Assembly: GCF_029840925.1 (NCBI RefSeq)
Contig: NZ_JAOCDM010000056.1
Span: forward strand, 1 to 32,265
Reading direction: 5' to 3'
Length of the DNA: 32,265 nt
Source of the DNA: Pseudomonas sp. GD03858
Lineage (GTDB): Bacteria > Pseudomonadota > Gammaproteobacteria > Pseudomonadales > Pseudomonadaceae
A program made the position numbers and the translations under genes. The notes below the pieces were generated by a model. It was not told where the DNA came from and did no database searches. It saw only the letters and a list, made by a program, of their open reading frames with translations. Positions 15,028-22,414 of the stretch are shown here, piece by piece (within the stretch, counting starts at the first letter, position 1; each line of letters opens with the position of its first letter).

Positions 15028-16375
15028 GGGCGGACTCCTCGGGCAGTACGTGGGCAACGCTCAGGCGTTCGCGGGTGAAATAGGTGCGGGCGGCGGCCTG
15101 GATGTCTTCCGGGGTCACGCGCTTGAGATCGTCGAGCTCGCTGTCGATCAGCTTCCAGGACAGGCCGACGGTTTCCAGCTGGCCGATGGTGGTGGCCTGG
15201 CTGCTGATGGAATCGCGGTCGTAGACCAGCCCGGCGATCACCTGGGCGCGCACGCGCTCCAGCTCCTCGGCGGTGGGCGGCGTGGTCTTGAGCTCGTCGA
15301 GCAGTTGCCAGATGCCTTTCTCCACCTCGGCCAGGGTCTTGTGCTTCTGCACGTTGGGCGTGGCCGAGATCAGGAACAGGCTGTCGCCGCGGGTGAAGGC
15401 GTTGTAGCCGGACGACGCGCCGGCCACCAGCTCCTGGCCACGCTCCAGGCGCGCTGGCATGCGGGCGCTGTAGCCGCCGTCGAGCAGTGCCGAGATCAGG
15501 CGCAGGGCGTTGACGCTGCGCGGGTCCTTGGCGGTGGCCAGGGCCGGCACGTTGAAGCCGTAGATCAGGCTGGGCAACTGCGTGCGCAGGTGCAGGGTAA
15601 GCTGGCGCTGGCCGGGTTCGGCCAGCTCCAGCGGCAACTTGCTCGGTGGCACGGAGCGCTTGGCAATGGGGCCGAAGTACTTCTGCGCGAGGGCCTTGAC
15701 CTCCTCGGGCTTGACGTCGCCTACCACCACCAAGGTGGCGTTGTTGGGGGCGTACCAGGATTCGTACCAGTGGCGCAGCTCCTCGACTTTCATGCGTTCG
15801 AGGTCGGCCATCCAGCCGATGGTCGGGGTGTGGTAGCCGCTGGCCGGGTAGGTCATGGCGCGAAACAGCTCGAAGGCCTTGGCGTTTGGCTGGTCGTCGG
15901 TGCGCAGACGGCGCTCTTCCTTGATGACTTCGATTTCCCGGCTGAATTCGTCGGCCGGCAGGCGCAGGCTGGCCAGACGGTCGGCTTCCAGCTCGAAGGC
16001 CACCGGCAGACGGTCGCGGGCCAGCACCTGGTAGTAGGCGGTGTAGTCATCGCTGGTGAAGGCGTTCTCTTCGGCGCCAAGATCGCGCAGGATGCGCGAG
16101 GCCTCACCGGGGCCGACCTTGGCGCTGCCCTTGAACATCATGTGTTCCAGGGCGTGGGACAGGCCGGTCTGGCCGGGCGTCTCGTAGCTGGAGCCGACCT
16201 TGTACCAGATCTGCGAGACCACCACCGGGGCGCGGTGGTCCTCGCGCACGACCACTTTCAGGCCGTTGTCGAGGATGAATTCGTGGGTGGGTTGCACATC
16301 GGCGGCGAGAGCCGTCAGCGGCAGGCACAGCGTGCCGAGCAACAGGCCAGCGGCGCGGCGGGCTAGAGCATTCAT
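15020..16375 (-). CDS. M16-family zinc metallopeptidase precursor (exported catalytic subunit)
   Basis: A 451-residue periplasmic M16 peptidase. A signal peptide is clear (MNALARRAAGLLLGTLCLPL then TALAA). The inverted zinc motif is HALEH (His74, Glu77, His78) with the third ligand Glu154 in IKEERR, exactly 76 residues on. WYKVGSSYETPGQTGLSHALEH and WYAPNNATLVVVGD are classical M16B features. The start was picked for the signal peptide; a far longer in-frame upstream extension is antisense to ftsY and rejected. It diverges from ftsY across 234 bp, and a GGCCCGC/GCGGGCC inverted repeat (16397-16425) lies in its 5' leader. Its substrate is unknown. Confidence 0.93.
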   Translation of the reverse strand: MNALARRAAGLLLGTLCLPLTALAADVQPTHEFILDNGLKVVVREDHRAPVVVSQIWYKVGSSYETPGQTGLSHALEHMMFKGSAKVGPGEASRILRDLGAEENAFTSDDYTAYYQVLARDRLPVAFELEADRLASLRLPADEFSREIEVIKEERRLRTDDQPNAKAFELFRAMTYPASGYHTPTIGWMADLERMKVEELRHWYESWYAPNNATLVVVGDVKPEEVKALAQKYFGPIAKRSVPPSKLPLELAEPGQRQLTLHLRTQLPSLIYGFNVPALATAKDPRSVNALRLISALLDGGYSARMPARLERGQELVAGASSGYNAFTRGDSLFLISATPNVQKHKTLAEVEKGIWQLLDELKTTPPTAEELERVRAQVIAGLVYDRDSISSQATTIGQLETVGLSWKLIDSELDDLKRVTPEDIQAAARTYFTRERLSVAHVLPEESAHE

Positions 16376-16609
16376 ACGGTGTTCAACCTGTTCGGCGGCC
16401 CGCTTGGGTTTAGCGTCGGCGGGCCAGGAGGTGCTAGGATACTGATCCGGTTGCCTGGCGACCATGCCTGTCGCCGTTCTGGCCCACAGGCCCACATGAC
16501 AAAACGCTGCGCATGAACCCGCTGGCTTTCCGGCAGTCTGTTCTGCGTGAGTAAAGAATTTCCGATGCGCCACTGCTGGCCCATCGCTACCCTGAGATAG
16601 CCGTCTTCC

Positions 16610-18094
16610 ATGTTTGGTTCCAACGACGACAAAAAAGCGCCGGCCGCGGCTGGCGAGAAGAAAGGCCTGTTCAGCTGGTTCCGCAAGAAGCCGGAGCAAC
16701 CTGTCGCCGAACAGCCGCAAGCCCCTCAACCGTCTGTCGAAGAGCCGGTGGTGTCGCCGCCGGTCGCCGAGCAGTCCGCGCCGGTGCCCGAAGCGCCCAC
16801 GCCTGTGTCGGTTGACGCTCCACCCGAACCTGAGCCTGTCGCCGTAATCGCTCAGGTGCCGCCGCCCCCTGTGGCAGCGGGCTTGCCCGCGAATGCGGCG
16901 GACCTGCCAGAGGCTGTGGCAGAGCCGGCCCTGGCGGCTCCGGTCAGCAATCTGGTGCTGCCGGTCGCGGAAGAGCCGGTGGCCCTGGTGCCTGACCTCG
17001 AACCCAAGGCCCCGCCAGCCATCCCCGAGCGCCCGGCCCCTGAGGCAGTCGCCCCGATGGTGGTGGCTGAAGCCGTCCCGGTGGCCGAGCCCGAGCCGGT
17101 GCCGCCGGTCGCTGAGCCTGAGCCTGAGCCTGTCGTCGTGCCAGCCGCCACCGAGCCGAACAAGCCCGGCTTCTTCGCTCGCCTCAAGCAAGGCTTGTCC
17201 AAGACCAGCGCCAGCATTGGCGAAGGCATGGCCAGCCTGTTCCTCGGCAAGAAGGTCATCGACGACGACCTGCTCGATGAGATCGAGACCCGTCTGCTGA
17301 CTGCCGACGTCGGTGTCGAGGCGACCTCGACCATCGTCCAGAACCTGACCCAGAAAGTCGCCCGCAAGCAGCTGGCCGACGCCGACGCACTGTACAAGTC
17401 GCTGCAGGACGAACTGGCCGCGCTGCTGCGCCCGGTCGAGCAGCCGCTGAAGATCGAGGCGCAGAGCAAGCCCTATGTGATCCTGGTGGTCGGCGTGAAC
17501 GGCGCCGGCAAGACCACCACCATCGGCAAGCTGGCCAAGAAGCTGCAGCTCGAAGGCAAGAAAGTCATGCTCGCCGCAGGCGACACCTTCCGCGCCGCGG
17601 CGGTGGAGCAGCTGCAGGTATGGGGTGAGCGCAACCAGATCCCGGTGATTGCCCAGCACACCGGCGCCGACTCGGCCTCGGTGATCTTCGACGCCGTGCA
17701 GGCCGCCAAGGCTCGCAATATCGACGTGCTGATCGCCGATACCGCCGGTCGCCTGCACACCAAGGACAACCTGATGGAAGAGCTGAAGAAGGTCCGTCGG
17801 GTGATCGGCAAGCTCGACGCCGAGGCGCCGCATGAGGTGCTGCTGGTGCTCGATGCCGGTACCGGGCAGAACGCCATCAGCCAGGCCAAGTACTTCAACC
17901 AGAGCGTCGAACTGACCGGCCTGGCCCTGACCAAGCTCGATGGCACCGCCAAGGGCGGGGTGATCTTCGCCCTGGCCAAGCAGTTCAACATCCCGATCCG
18001 CTTCATTGGTGTGGGCGAAGGTATCGACGACCTGCGCACCTTCGAGGCCGAACCCTTCGTCAAGGCATTGTTCGCCGAGCGGGAACCTTCATGA
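16610..18094 (+). CDS. ftsY: Signal recognition particle receptor FtsY
   Basis: SRP receptor GTPase that docks ribosome-SRP complexes at the inner membrane. The 494 residues comprise a basic start (KKGLFSWFRKK), a long acidic proline-rich A domain (to about residue 180) and the NG domain. GTPase motifs are GVNGAGKTTT (295-304, P-loop Lys301), DTAGR (377-381) and TKLDG (441-445). Residues 87-98 (PVAAGLPANAAD) are encoded by DNA that matches a P. putida REP element, so the A domain appears to have captured a repeat. The run EPEPEP comes from a short tandem CCTGAG repeat. It overlaps ftsE by 4 nt, giving the conserved ftsY-ftsE-ftsX order. Confidence 0.98.
   Translation: MFGSNDDKKAPAAAGEKKGLFSWFRKKPEQPVAEQPQAPQPSVEEPVVSPPVAEQSAPVPEAPTPVSVDAPPEPEPVAVIAQVPPPPVAAGLPANAADLPEAVAEPALAAPVSNLVLPVAEEPVALVPDLEPKAPPAIPERPAPEAVAPMVVAEAVPVAEPEPVPPVAEPEPEPVVVPAATEPNKPGFFARLKQGLSKTSASIGEGMASLFLGKKVIDDDLLDEIETRLLTADVGVEATSTIVQNLTQKVARKQLADADALYKSLQDELAALLRPVEQPLKIEAQSKPYVILVVGVNGAGKTTTIGKLAKKLQLEGKKVMLAAGDTFRAAAVEQLQVWGERNQIPVIAQHTGADSASVIFDAVQAAKARNIDVLIADTAGRLHTKDNLMEELKKVRRVIGKLDAEAPHEVLLVLDAGTGQNAISQAKYFNQSVELTGLALTKLDGTAKGGVIFALAKQFNIPIRFIGVGEGIDDLRTFEAEPFVKALFAEREPS
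16868..16899 (+). repeat. REP-like sequence read in frame within ftsY
   Basis: The stretch contains GTGGCAGCGGGCTTGCCC followed by GCGAATGCGG. It differs from the intergenic REP at 20825 (GTGGGAGTGGGCTTGCCC) at only two of the first 18 positions. It is read as PVAAGLPANAAD, close to the VGAGLPAN typical of translated Pseudomonas REPs. It lies in the variable A domain, where insertions are tolerated. Confidence 0.75.
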
Positions 18095-18762
18095 TCCGAT
18101 TCGAACAGGTAGCCAAGCGCTATCCCAACGGCCATGTCGGCCTGCACGAACTGAGCTTCCGGGCGCGGCGTGGCGAGTTCCTGTTCGTCACCGGTCACTC
18201 AGGCGCCGGCAAGAGCACCCTGCTGCGCCTGCTGCTGGCCATGGAGCGTCCGACCAGCGGCAAGCTGCTGCTGGCCGGGCAGGACCTGGGCCAGATCAGC
18301 AACGCGCAGATTCCGTTCCTGCGCCGGCAGATCGGCGTGGTGTTCCAGAACCACCAGCTGTTGTTCGACCGCACCGTGTTCAACAACATCGCGCTGCCGT
18401 TGCAGATTCTCGGGCTGTCCAAGGCCGAGATCGCCAAGCGCGTGGATTCGGCGCTGGAGCGCGTGTCGCTGAGCGACAAGGGCGAGCTGTTCCCGGCCGA
18501 CCTGTCCACCGGCCAGCAGCAGCGCGTCGGCATCGCCCGCGCCATCGTCCACCAGCCGGCCCTGCTGCTGGCGGACGAACCCACCGGTAACCTCGACCCG
18601 CGCCTGGCCGCCGAGATCATGGGCGTGTTCGAGGACATCAATCGCCTGGGCACTACCGTGCTGATCGCCAGCCACGACCTGGCGCTGATCGCGCGCATGC
18701 GCCACCGCATGCTGACGCTGCAACGCGGCCGCTTGATCGGTGATGGGGAGGCCGGACAATGA
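18091..18762 (+). CDS. ftsE: Cell division ATP-binding protein FtsE
   Basis: ATPase of the FtsEX complex, which acts at the septal ring and controls peptidoglycan hydrolases through EnvC-type activators. The 223-residue ABC protein has Walker A GHSGAGKST (35-43), Q-loop VVFQNHQLL, the signature LSTGQQQR (138-145), Walker B LLLADEPTGNLD (catalytic Glu163) and the switch His in IASHDLAL. It overlaps ftsY and ftsX by 4 nt each (ATGA), which indicates coupled translation. Confidence 0.98.
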   Translation: MIRFEQVAKRYPNGHVGLHELSFRARRGEFLFVTGHSGAGKSTLLRLLLAMERPTSGKLLLAGQDLGQISNAQIPFLRRQIGVVFQNHQLLFDRTVFNNIALPLQILGLSKAEIAKRVDSALERVSLSDKGELFPADLSTGQQQRVGIARAIVHQPALLLADEPTGNLDPRLAAEIMGVFEDINRLGTTVLIASHDLALIARMRHRMLTLQRGRLIGDGEAGQ

Positions 18763-19787
18763 GCACGACACGTACACCCAAGGTTTCCGAGCGCGTCGCG
18801 CCAAAGGCCGCCGACCCGCAACCGGGCAAGAAAAAACGCGGCGAGCATGACGACGATGGTCCGGATTTCCGTACCCTGCTGCATGCCTGGCTGGAAAGCC
18901 ACCGCGCCAGCCTGGCGGACAGCCTGCGCCGCCTGGGCAAGCAACCGATCGGCAGCTTCTTCACCTGTCTGGTGATGGCCGTGGCGCTGAGCATGCCCAT
19001 GGGCCTGTCGCTGCTGCTGAAGAATGTCGAGAAGCTCGGCGGCTCGTGGCAGCGCGCGGCACAGATTTCGCTGTATCTCAAGCTCGACGCCAGCAGTCGC
19101 GACGGCGAGACCCTGCGCGACGAGATCAAGGGCATGCCTGGCGTTGCCGAGGCACAATACATCAGCCGCGAACAGGCACTGGAAGAGTTCCAGCAGCAGT
19201 CCGGTCTGGGCGAGGCCTTGCGCGAATTGCCGGACAACCCGCTGCCGGGAGTGGTGGTGGTGACGCCGACCGAGGTCGACAAGCCGGCCCTCGATGCCTT
19301 GCGCCAACGCCTGTCCGAGTTGCCGCGGGTCGAGGTGGCACAGCTGGACCTGCTGTGGGTCGAGCGGTTGGCGGCGATCCTGAAACTGGGCGATCGCTTT
19401 GTCTTCGGCCTGGCGGTGATGCTGATTTCCGCATTGTTGTTAGTAATCGGTAACACAATTCGTCTACATATCGAAAACCGTCGGGTCGAGATCGAAGTGA
19501 TCAAGCTCGTCGGTGGCACCGACAGCTATGTGCGCCGGCCTTTCCTGTACATGGGCGCGCTCTATGGCCTGGGCGCTGGCGTGCTGGCCTGGGGCATCCT
19601 GGCCTTCGGCCTGGACTGGCTCAACGACGCGGTGGTGGGGCTTTCCGGCTTGTACGGCAGTGATTTCGCCCTGGGCGGCGTTCCCGCTTCGGACGGTCTT
19701 TCACTCTTGATCGGCGCGGTGCTGTTGGGGTATATCGGTGCATGGATCGCGGTCGCTCGTCATCTGAACGAACTGGCGCCGCGATAA
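18759..19787 (+). CDS. ftsX: Cell division protein FtsX
   Basis: Membrane partner of FtsE. The 342-residue protein has a charged cytoplasmic N-tail, TM1 (about 65-87), a periplasmic domain (about 88-212) and three further segments (about 214-235, 262-287, 313-333), the standard four-TM FtsX layout. The cytoplasmic loop motif RLHIENRRVEIEVIKLVGGT is conserved. Codons 226-238 are unusually AT-rich for this genome (TTA, GTA, ACA, ATT, CTA), possibly because the DNA there does something besides coding. rpoH follows after 110 bp with a promoter of its own. Confidence 0.97.
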   Translation: MSTTRTPKVSERVAPKAADPQPGKKKRGEHDDDGPDFRTLLHAWLESHRASLADSLRRLGKQPIGSFFTCLVMAVALSMPMGLSLLLKNVEKLGGSWQRAAQISLYLKLDASSRDGETLRDEIKGMPGVAEAQYISREQALEEFQQQSGLGEALRELPDNPLPGVVVVTPTEVDKPALDALRQRLSELPRVEVAQLDLLWVERLAAILKLGDRFVFGLAVMLISALLLVIGNTIRLHIENRRVEIEVIKLVGGTDSYVRRPFLYMGALYGLGAGVLAWGILAFGLDWLNDAVVGLSGLYGSDFALGGVPASDGLSLLIGAVLLGYIGAWIAVARHLNELAPR

Positions 19788-19823
19788 TGTTTCTTGGCCA
19801 GTATTGACAAATTTTTCATTATG

Positions 19824-19850
19824 GAACTTGTACAACAGTTTCTTGTCTAT
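19824..19850 (+). promoter_or_regulatory. AlgU (sigma-E/sigma-22)-type promoter for rpoH
   Basis: GAACTT (19824-19829), a 16-bp spacer and TCTAT (19846-19850) closely match the AlgU/sigma-E consensus GAACTT-N16/17-TCTGA. It ends 47 bp before the rpoH ATG. AlgU-type control of rpoH is known in P. aeruginosa. A TTGACA at 19804-19809 may be the -35 box of an additional sigma-70 promoter, though its -10 is poor. Confidence 0.65.
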
Positions 19851-19897
19851 GCTGGCAGTGCCCAAAAGGCATGAGTCTGTAAGCCGGAGGTACTTGA

Positions 19898-20752
19898 ATG
19901 ACCAATTCGTTGCAACCTGCCTATGCCCTGGTTCCCGGTGCAAACCTGGAAGCCTATGTGCACACGGTGAACAGCATTCCCCTGCTGACACCGGAGCAGG
20001 AGCGTGAACTGGCCGAGCGTCTCTACTACGAGCAGGATCTCGAGGCCGCTCGGCAAATGGTGATGGCCCACCTGCGTTTCGTCGTACACATCGCCCGTAG
20101 CTATGCAGGCTACGGGTTGGCCCAGGCCGACCTGATCCAGGAAGGCAACGTCGGCCTGATGAAGGCGGTAAAGCGTTTCAACCCGGAAATGGGCGTGCGT
20201 CTGGTGTCCTTCGCGGTGCACTGGATCAAGGCCGAGATCCATGAGTTCATCCTGCGTAACTGGCGCATCGTCAAGGTGGCCACCACCAAGGCCCAGCGCA
20301 AGCTGTTCTTCAACCTGCGCAGTCAGAAAAAGCGCCTGGCCTGGCTGAACAACGACGAAGTGCATCGCGTGGCCGAAAGCCTCGGCGTCGAGCCCCGTGA
20401 AGTACGTGAGATGGAAAGCCGCTTGAGTGGCCAGGACATGGCCTTCGACCCAGCGGCGGAAGCCGATGACGACAGTGCCTTCCAGTCGCCTGCGCATTAC
20501 CTGGAAGACCACCGTTACGACCCGGCCGTGCAGCTGGAAGACGCTGACTGGAGCGACAACTCCACCAGCAACCTGCATGAAGCGCTGCAGGGCCTGGACG
20601 ATCGCAGTCGCGATATTCTTTATCAGCGCTGGCTGGCCGAAGAAAAGGCCACGTTGCATGAGCTGGCGGAGAAATACAGCGTTTCGGCCGAGCGTATTCG
20701 CCAGCTGGAGAAGAACGCAATGAACAAGGTCAAGGCACTGATCGCGATCTGA
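19898..20752 (+). CDS. rpoH: Heat-shock sigma factor RpoH (sigma-32)
   Basis: Directs RNA polymerase to heat-shock promoters. The 284-residue protein has sigma region 2 (HLRFVVHIARSYAGYGLAQ, DLIQEGNVGLMKAVKRF), the RpoH box QRKLFFNLR (133-141), which distinguishes RpoH from other group members, and region 4 (ILYQRWLAEEKATLHELAEK, SAERIRQLEKNAMNKVK). GGAGG lies seven bases before the ATG. It has an AlgU-type promoter upstream and an intrinsic terminator downstream, so it can be transcribed independently of ftsYEX. Confidence 0.98.
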   Translation: MTNSLQPAYALVPGANLEAYVHTVNSIPLLTPEQERELAERLYYEQDLEAARQMVMAHLRFVVHIARSYAGYGLAQADLIQEGNVGLMKAVKRFNPEMGVRLVSFAVHWIKAEIHEFILRNWRIVKVATTKAQRKLFFNLRSQKKRLAWLNNDEVHRVAESLGVEPREVREMESRLSGQDMAFDPAAEADDDSAFQSPAHYLEDHRYDPAVQLEDADWSDNSTSNLHEALQGLDDRSRDILYQRWLAEEKATLHELAEKYSVSAERIRQLEKNAMNKVKALIAI

Positions 20753-20772
20753 TCGGCGCTTGGCTTGGAGTA

Positions 20773-20809
20773 AAAAAGCCGCTGTTCTCGCAAGAGGCAG
20801 CGGCTTTTT
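20773..20809. terminator. Intrinsic terminator after rpoH (possibly bidirectional)
   Basis: AAAAAGCCGCTG (20773-20784) and CAGCGGCTTTTT (20798-20809) form a 7-bp GC core flanked by A-run and T-run, with a 13-nt loop. It lies 20 bp after the rpoH stop. The T-run suits the plus strand; the A-run could serve the converging mtgA transcript. Confidence 0.9.
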
Positions 20810-20824
20810 CGTGTGTTGTGGCGC

Positions 20825-20896
20825 GTGGGAGTGGGCTTGCCCCGCGATGGCGATGTGGCGAATGAAGAGGCTATCGCGGGGCAAGCTCGCTCCCAC
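20825..20896. repeat. Inverted pair of REP elements
   Basis: GTGGGAGTGGGCTTGCCCCG at the left is mirrored by CGGGGCAAGCTCGCTCCCAC at the right, with about 32 bp between. This is the usual P. putida REP pair (BIME-like) in the gap between converging rpoH and mtgA. It can fold into one large cruciform or transcript hairpin. Confidence 0.85.
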
Positions 20897-20911
20897 GCAA
20901 GCCCGCTCGTC

Positions 20912-21622
20912 TCAAAGCCTGCGCGACGTATCCAGCTGCATCAGGTAGCTCGGCCCACCCAGCTGGCTCATCTGCCGGCGAATCCACCCCGCCCGGCTGG
21001 CCACATAGGCGCTTGGCCGGCTGGCGCTCCACTTGATCGGGCTTGGCAGCACCGCCGCGAGCTGTGCGGCCTGTTGCCGCGTGAGGCGGCTGGCGTCGAT
21101 GCCGAAGTGATAGCGCGCCGCCGCCTCTGCGCCGAAGATTCCCGGGCCCCACTCGGCGCTGTTCAGATAGACCTCGAGTATCCGCTCCTTCGACCAGAAC
21201 AGCTCGATCAGCGCGGTGAACCAGGCTTCCAGCCCCTTGCGCAGCCAGCTGCGCCCGGACCACAGGAACAGGTTCTTGGCCACCTGCTGGGTCAGGGTGC
21301 TGGCACCGCGCACCTTTCCGCCACGCTCGTTGTAGGCCAGTGCCGCCTGGATCGCGGGGATGTCGAAGCCCCAGTGGCTGGCGAACTTCTGGTCCTCGCC
21401 GGCAATGACCGCGACCTTGAGCTCGTCGGAGATGTCCTCCCACGGCGTCCAGTCGCGCCGCAGGTCGATGGGCTCGCCGCTGAACCACGACTCCACCTTG
21501 CGCTCGACCATCAGCGCGGTGCCGGGCGGCGGCACCCAGCGCAGTACCAGCACCACGGCAATGCTGCCGGCAGCGAACCAGAGCAGGGCGCGGTAGAGGC
21601 GGCGGAGGAGGGATGACAGCAT
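20912..21622 (-). CDS. mtgA: Monofunctional biosynthetic peptidoglycan transglycosylase
   Basis: Polymerises lipid II into glycan strands without a transpeptidase domain. The 236-residue protein has one N-terminal membrane anchor (ALLWFAAGSIAVVLVLRWV, about 12-30) and the GT51 motifs: IAGEDQKFASHWGFD with catalytic Glu76, GASTLTQQVAKNLFL, and ILEVYLNSAEWGPGIFGAEA. The ATG at 21622 gives the family length; a further upstream in-frame start would overlap the divergent gene's promoter. The ribosome site is weak. It diverges from the DUF423 gene by 64 bp. Confidence 0.96.
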   Translation of the reverse strand: MLSSLLRRLYRALLWFAAGSIAVVLVLRWVPPPGTALMVERKVESWFSGEPIDLRRDWTPWEDISDELKVAVIAGEDQKFASHWGFDIPAIQAALAYNERGGKVRGASTLTQQVAKNLFLWSGRSWLRKGLEAWFTALIELFWSKERILEVYLNSAEWGPGIFGAEAAARYHFGIDASRLTRQQAAQLAAVLPSPIKWSASRPSAYVASRAGWIRRQMSQLGGPSYLMQLDTSRRL

Positions 21623-21631
21623 AGTGATGGC

Positions 21632-21660
21632 TTGGCCGGACCGTTGGAACGGGCCATTAT
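21632..21660 (+). promoter_or_regulatory. Candidate promoter for DUF423 gene, overlapping a mtgA -10
   Basis: TTGGCC (21632-21637), a 17-bp spacer and CATTAT (21655-21660) form a plausible sigma-70 promoter 26 bp before the DUF423 start. On the opposite strand the same spot reads TATAAT (21661-21656), a perfect -10 for mtgA, but without a clear -35. Overlapping divergent promoters would compete. Confidence 0.45.
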
Positions 21661-21686
21661 ACAGACCCCTCCCGAGGAGTCGTCCC

Positions 21687-22058
21687 ATGCTTCGCAGCTT
21701 CCTGATGCTCGCCGCGTTCTTCGGCTTTACCGGCGTCGCCCTCGGCGCCTTCGCCGCCCATGGCCTGAAAAGCCGCCTCAGCGCCGACTACCTGGCGATC
21801 TTCCACACTGGCGTCACCTATCAGTTGGTGCATGCCCTGGCGATCCTGGGCGTGGCCGTGTTGTCGGTGCATCTGCCCGGGCGTCTGGTGGGCTGGGCGG
21901 GTGGTCTGTTCGCGGCAGGCATCGTGCTGTTCTCCGGTAGCCTCTATGTGCTGACCCTCAGCGGGCTGGGCAAGCTCGGCATGATCACGCCCATCGGTGG
22001 CCTGTGCTTTCTCGCCGGCTGGCTTTGCCTGGGGCTGGCCGCCTGGCGCCTGGGCTGA
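21687..22058 (+). CDS. DUF423 family small integral membrane protein
   Basis: A 123-residue protein with four predicted hydrophobic segments. The DUF423 signature GVALGAFAAHGLK lies near the N-terminus, with FHTGVTYQLVHALAIL after it and FSGSLYVLTLSG and GMITPIGGLCFLAGW toward the end. The biochemical role of this family is unknown to me. The ATG at 21687 follows GAGGAG by eight bases. It lies 102 bp before thiS, which has a promoter of its own. Confidence 0.92.
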   Translation: MLRSFLMLAAFFGFTGVALGAFAAHGLKSRLSADYLAIFHTGVTYQLVHALAILGVAVLSVHLPGRLVGWAGGLFAAGIVLFSGSLYVLTLSGLGKLGMITPIGGLCFLAGWLCLGLAAWRLG

Positions 22059-22098
22059 CCGAACGGTCCACAATCGCGACTAATGGCGCGCGTCGCCC

Positions 22099-22128
22099 TT
22101 GGGTTGCAGGGTGGATCGGGGCTAGAAT
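22099..22128 (+). promoter_or_regulatory. Candidate sigma-70 promoter for thiS-thiG
   Basis: TTGGGT (22099-22104), an 18-bp spacer and TAGAAT (22123-22128) lie 32 bp before the thiS ATG. No TPP riboswitch is recognisable in the short leader. Confidence 0.5.
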
Positions 22129-22160
22129 GCGGGCCCCAAAGAACAATGGTGGCCGTGCGC

Positions 22161-22361
22161 ATGCGCATTCAACTGAACGGTGAACCTTACGAACTGCCCG
22201 AGGGCGAAAGCGTCGCGGCGCTGCTGGGCCGGCTGGAGCTGGCCGGTCGCCGGGTGGCGGTGGAACTGAACCTGGACATCGTGCCGCGCAGCCAGCACGA
22301 GAGCACGCAGTTGAGCGAAGGCGACCAGGTCGAAGTGGTTCATGCCATTGGCGGTGGTTGA
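22161..22361 (+). CDS. thiS: Thiamine biosynthesis sulfur carrier ThiS
   Basis: A 66-residue ubiquitin-fold sulfur carrier whose C-terminal Gly-Gly (HAIGGG) is thiocarboxylated and delivers sulfur to the thiazole of thiamine. The start MRIQLNGEPYEL is preferred over the in-frame ATG at 22146 because it gives the normal length and begins at the first beta strand. It is followed 53 bp later by thiG, its synthase partner, and probably shares the transcript. Confidence 0.95.
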   Translation: MRIQLNGEPYELPEGESVAALLGRLELAGRRVAVELNLDIVPRSQHESTQLSEGDQVEVVHAIGGG

Positions 22362-22414
22362 GCGCCTCCCGCCGACTCACCCGAAAGCCCCGTAACCTTT
22401 CCAGAGGAACATCG

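Noticed and set aside
13516..15078. A 520-codon plus-strand frame opposite the M16 partner gene and rsmD start
   Set aside because: Antisense artefact; it has no ribosome site or recognisable domain.
16376..17833. A minus-strand in-frame extension that would make the exported M16 peptidase 937 residues long
   Set aside because: It is antisense to the ftsY A and NG domains, and the signal peptide at 16375 marks the true start.
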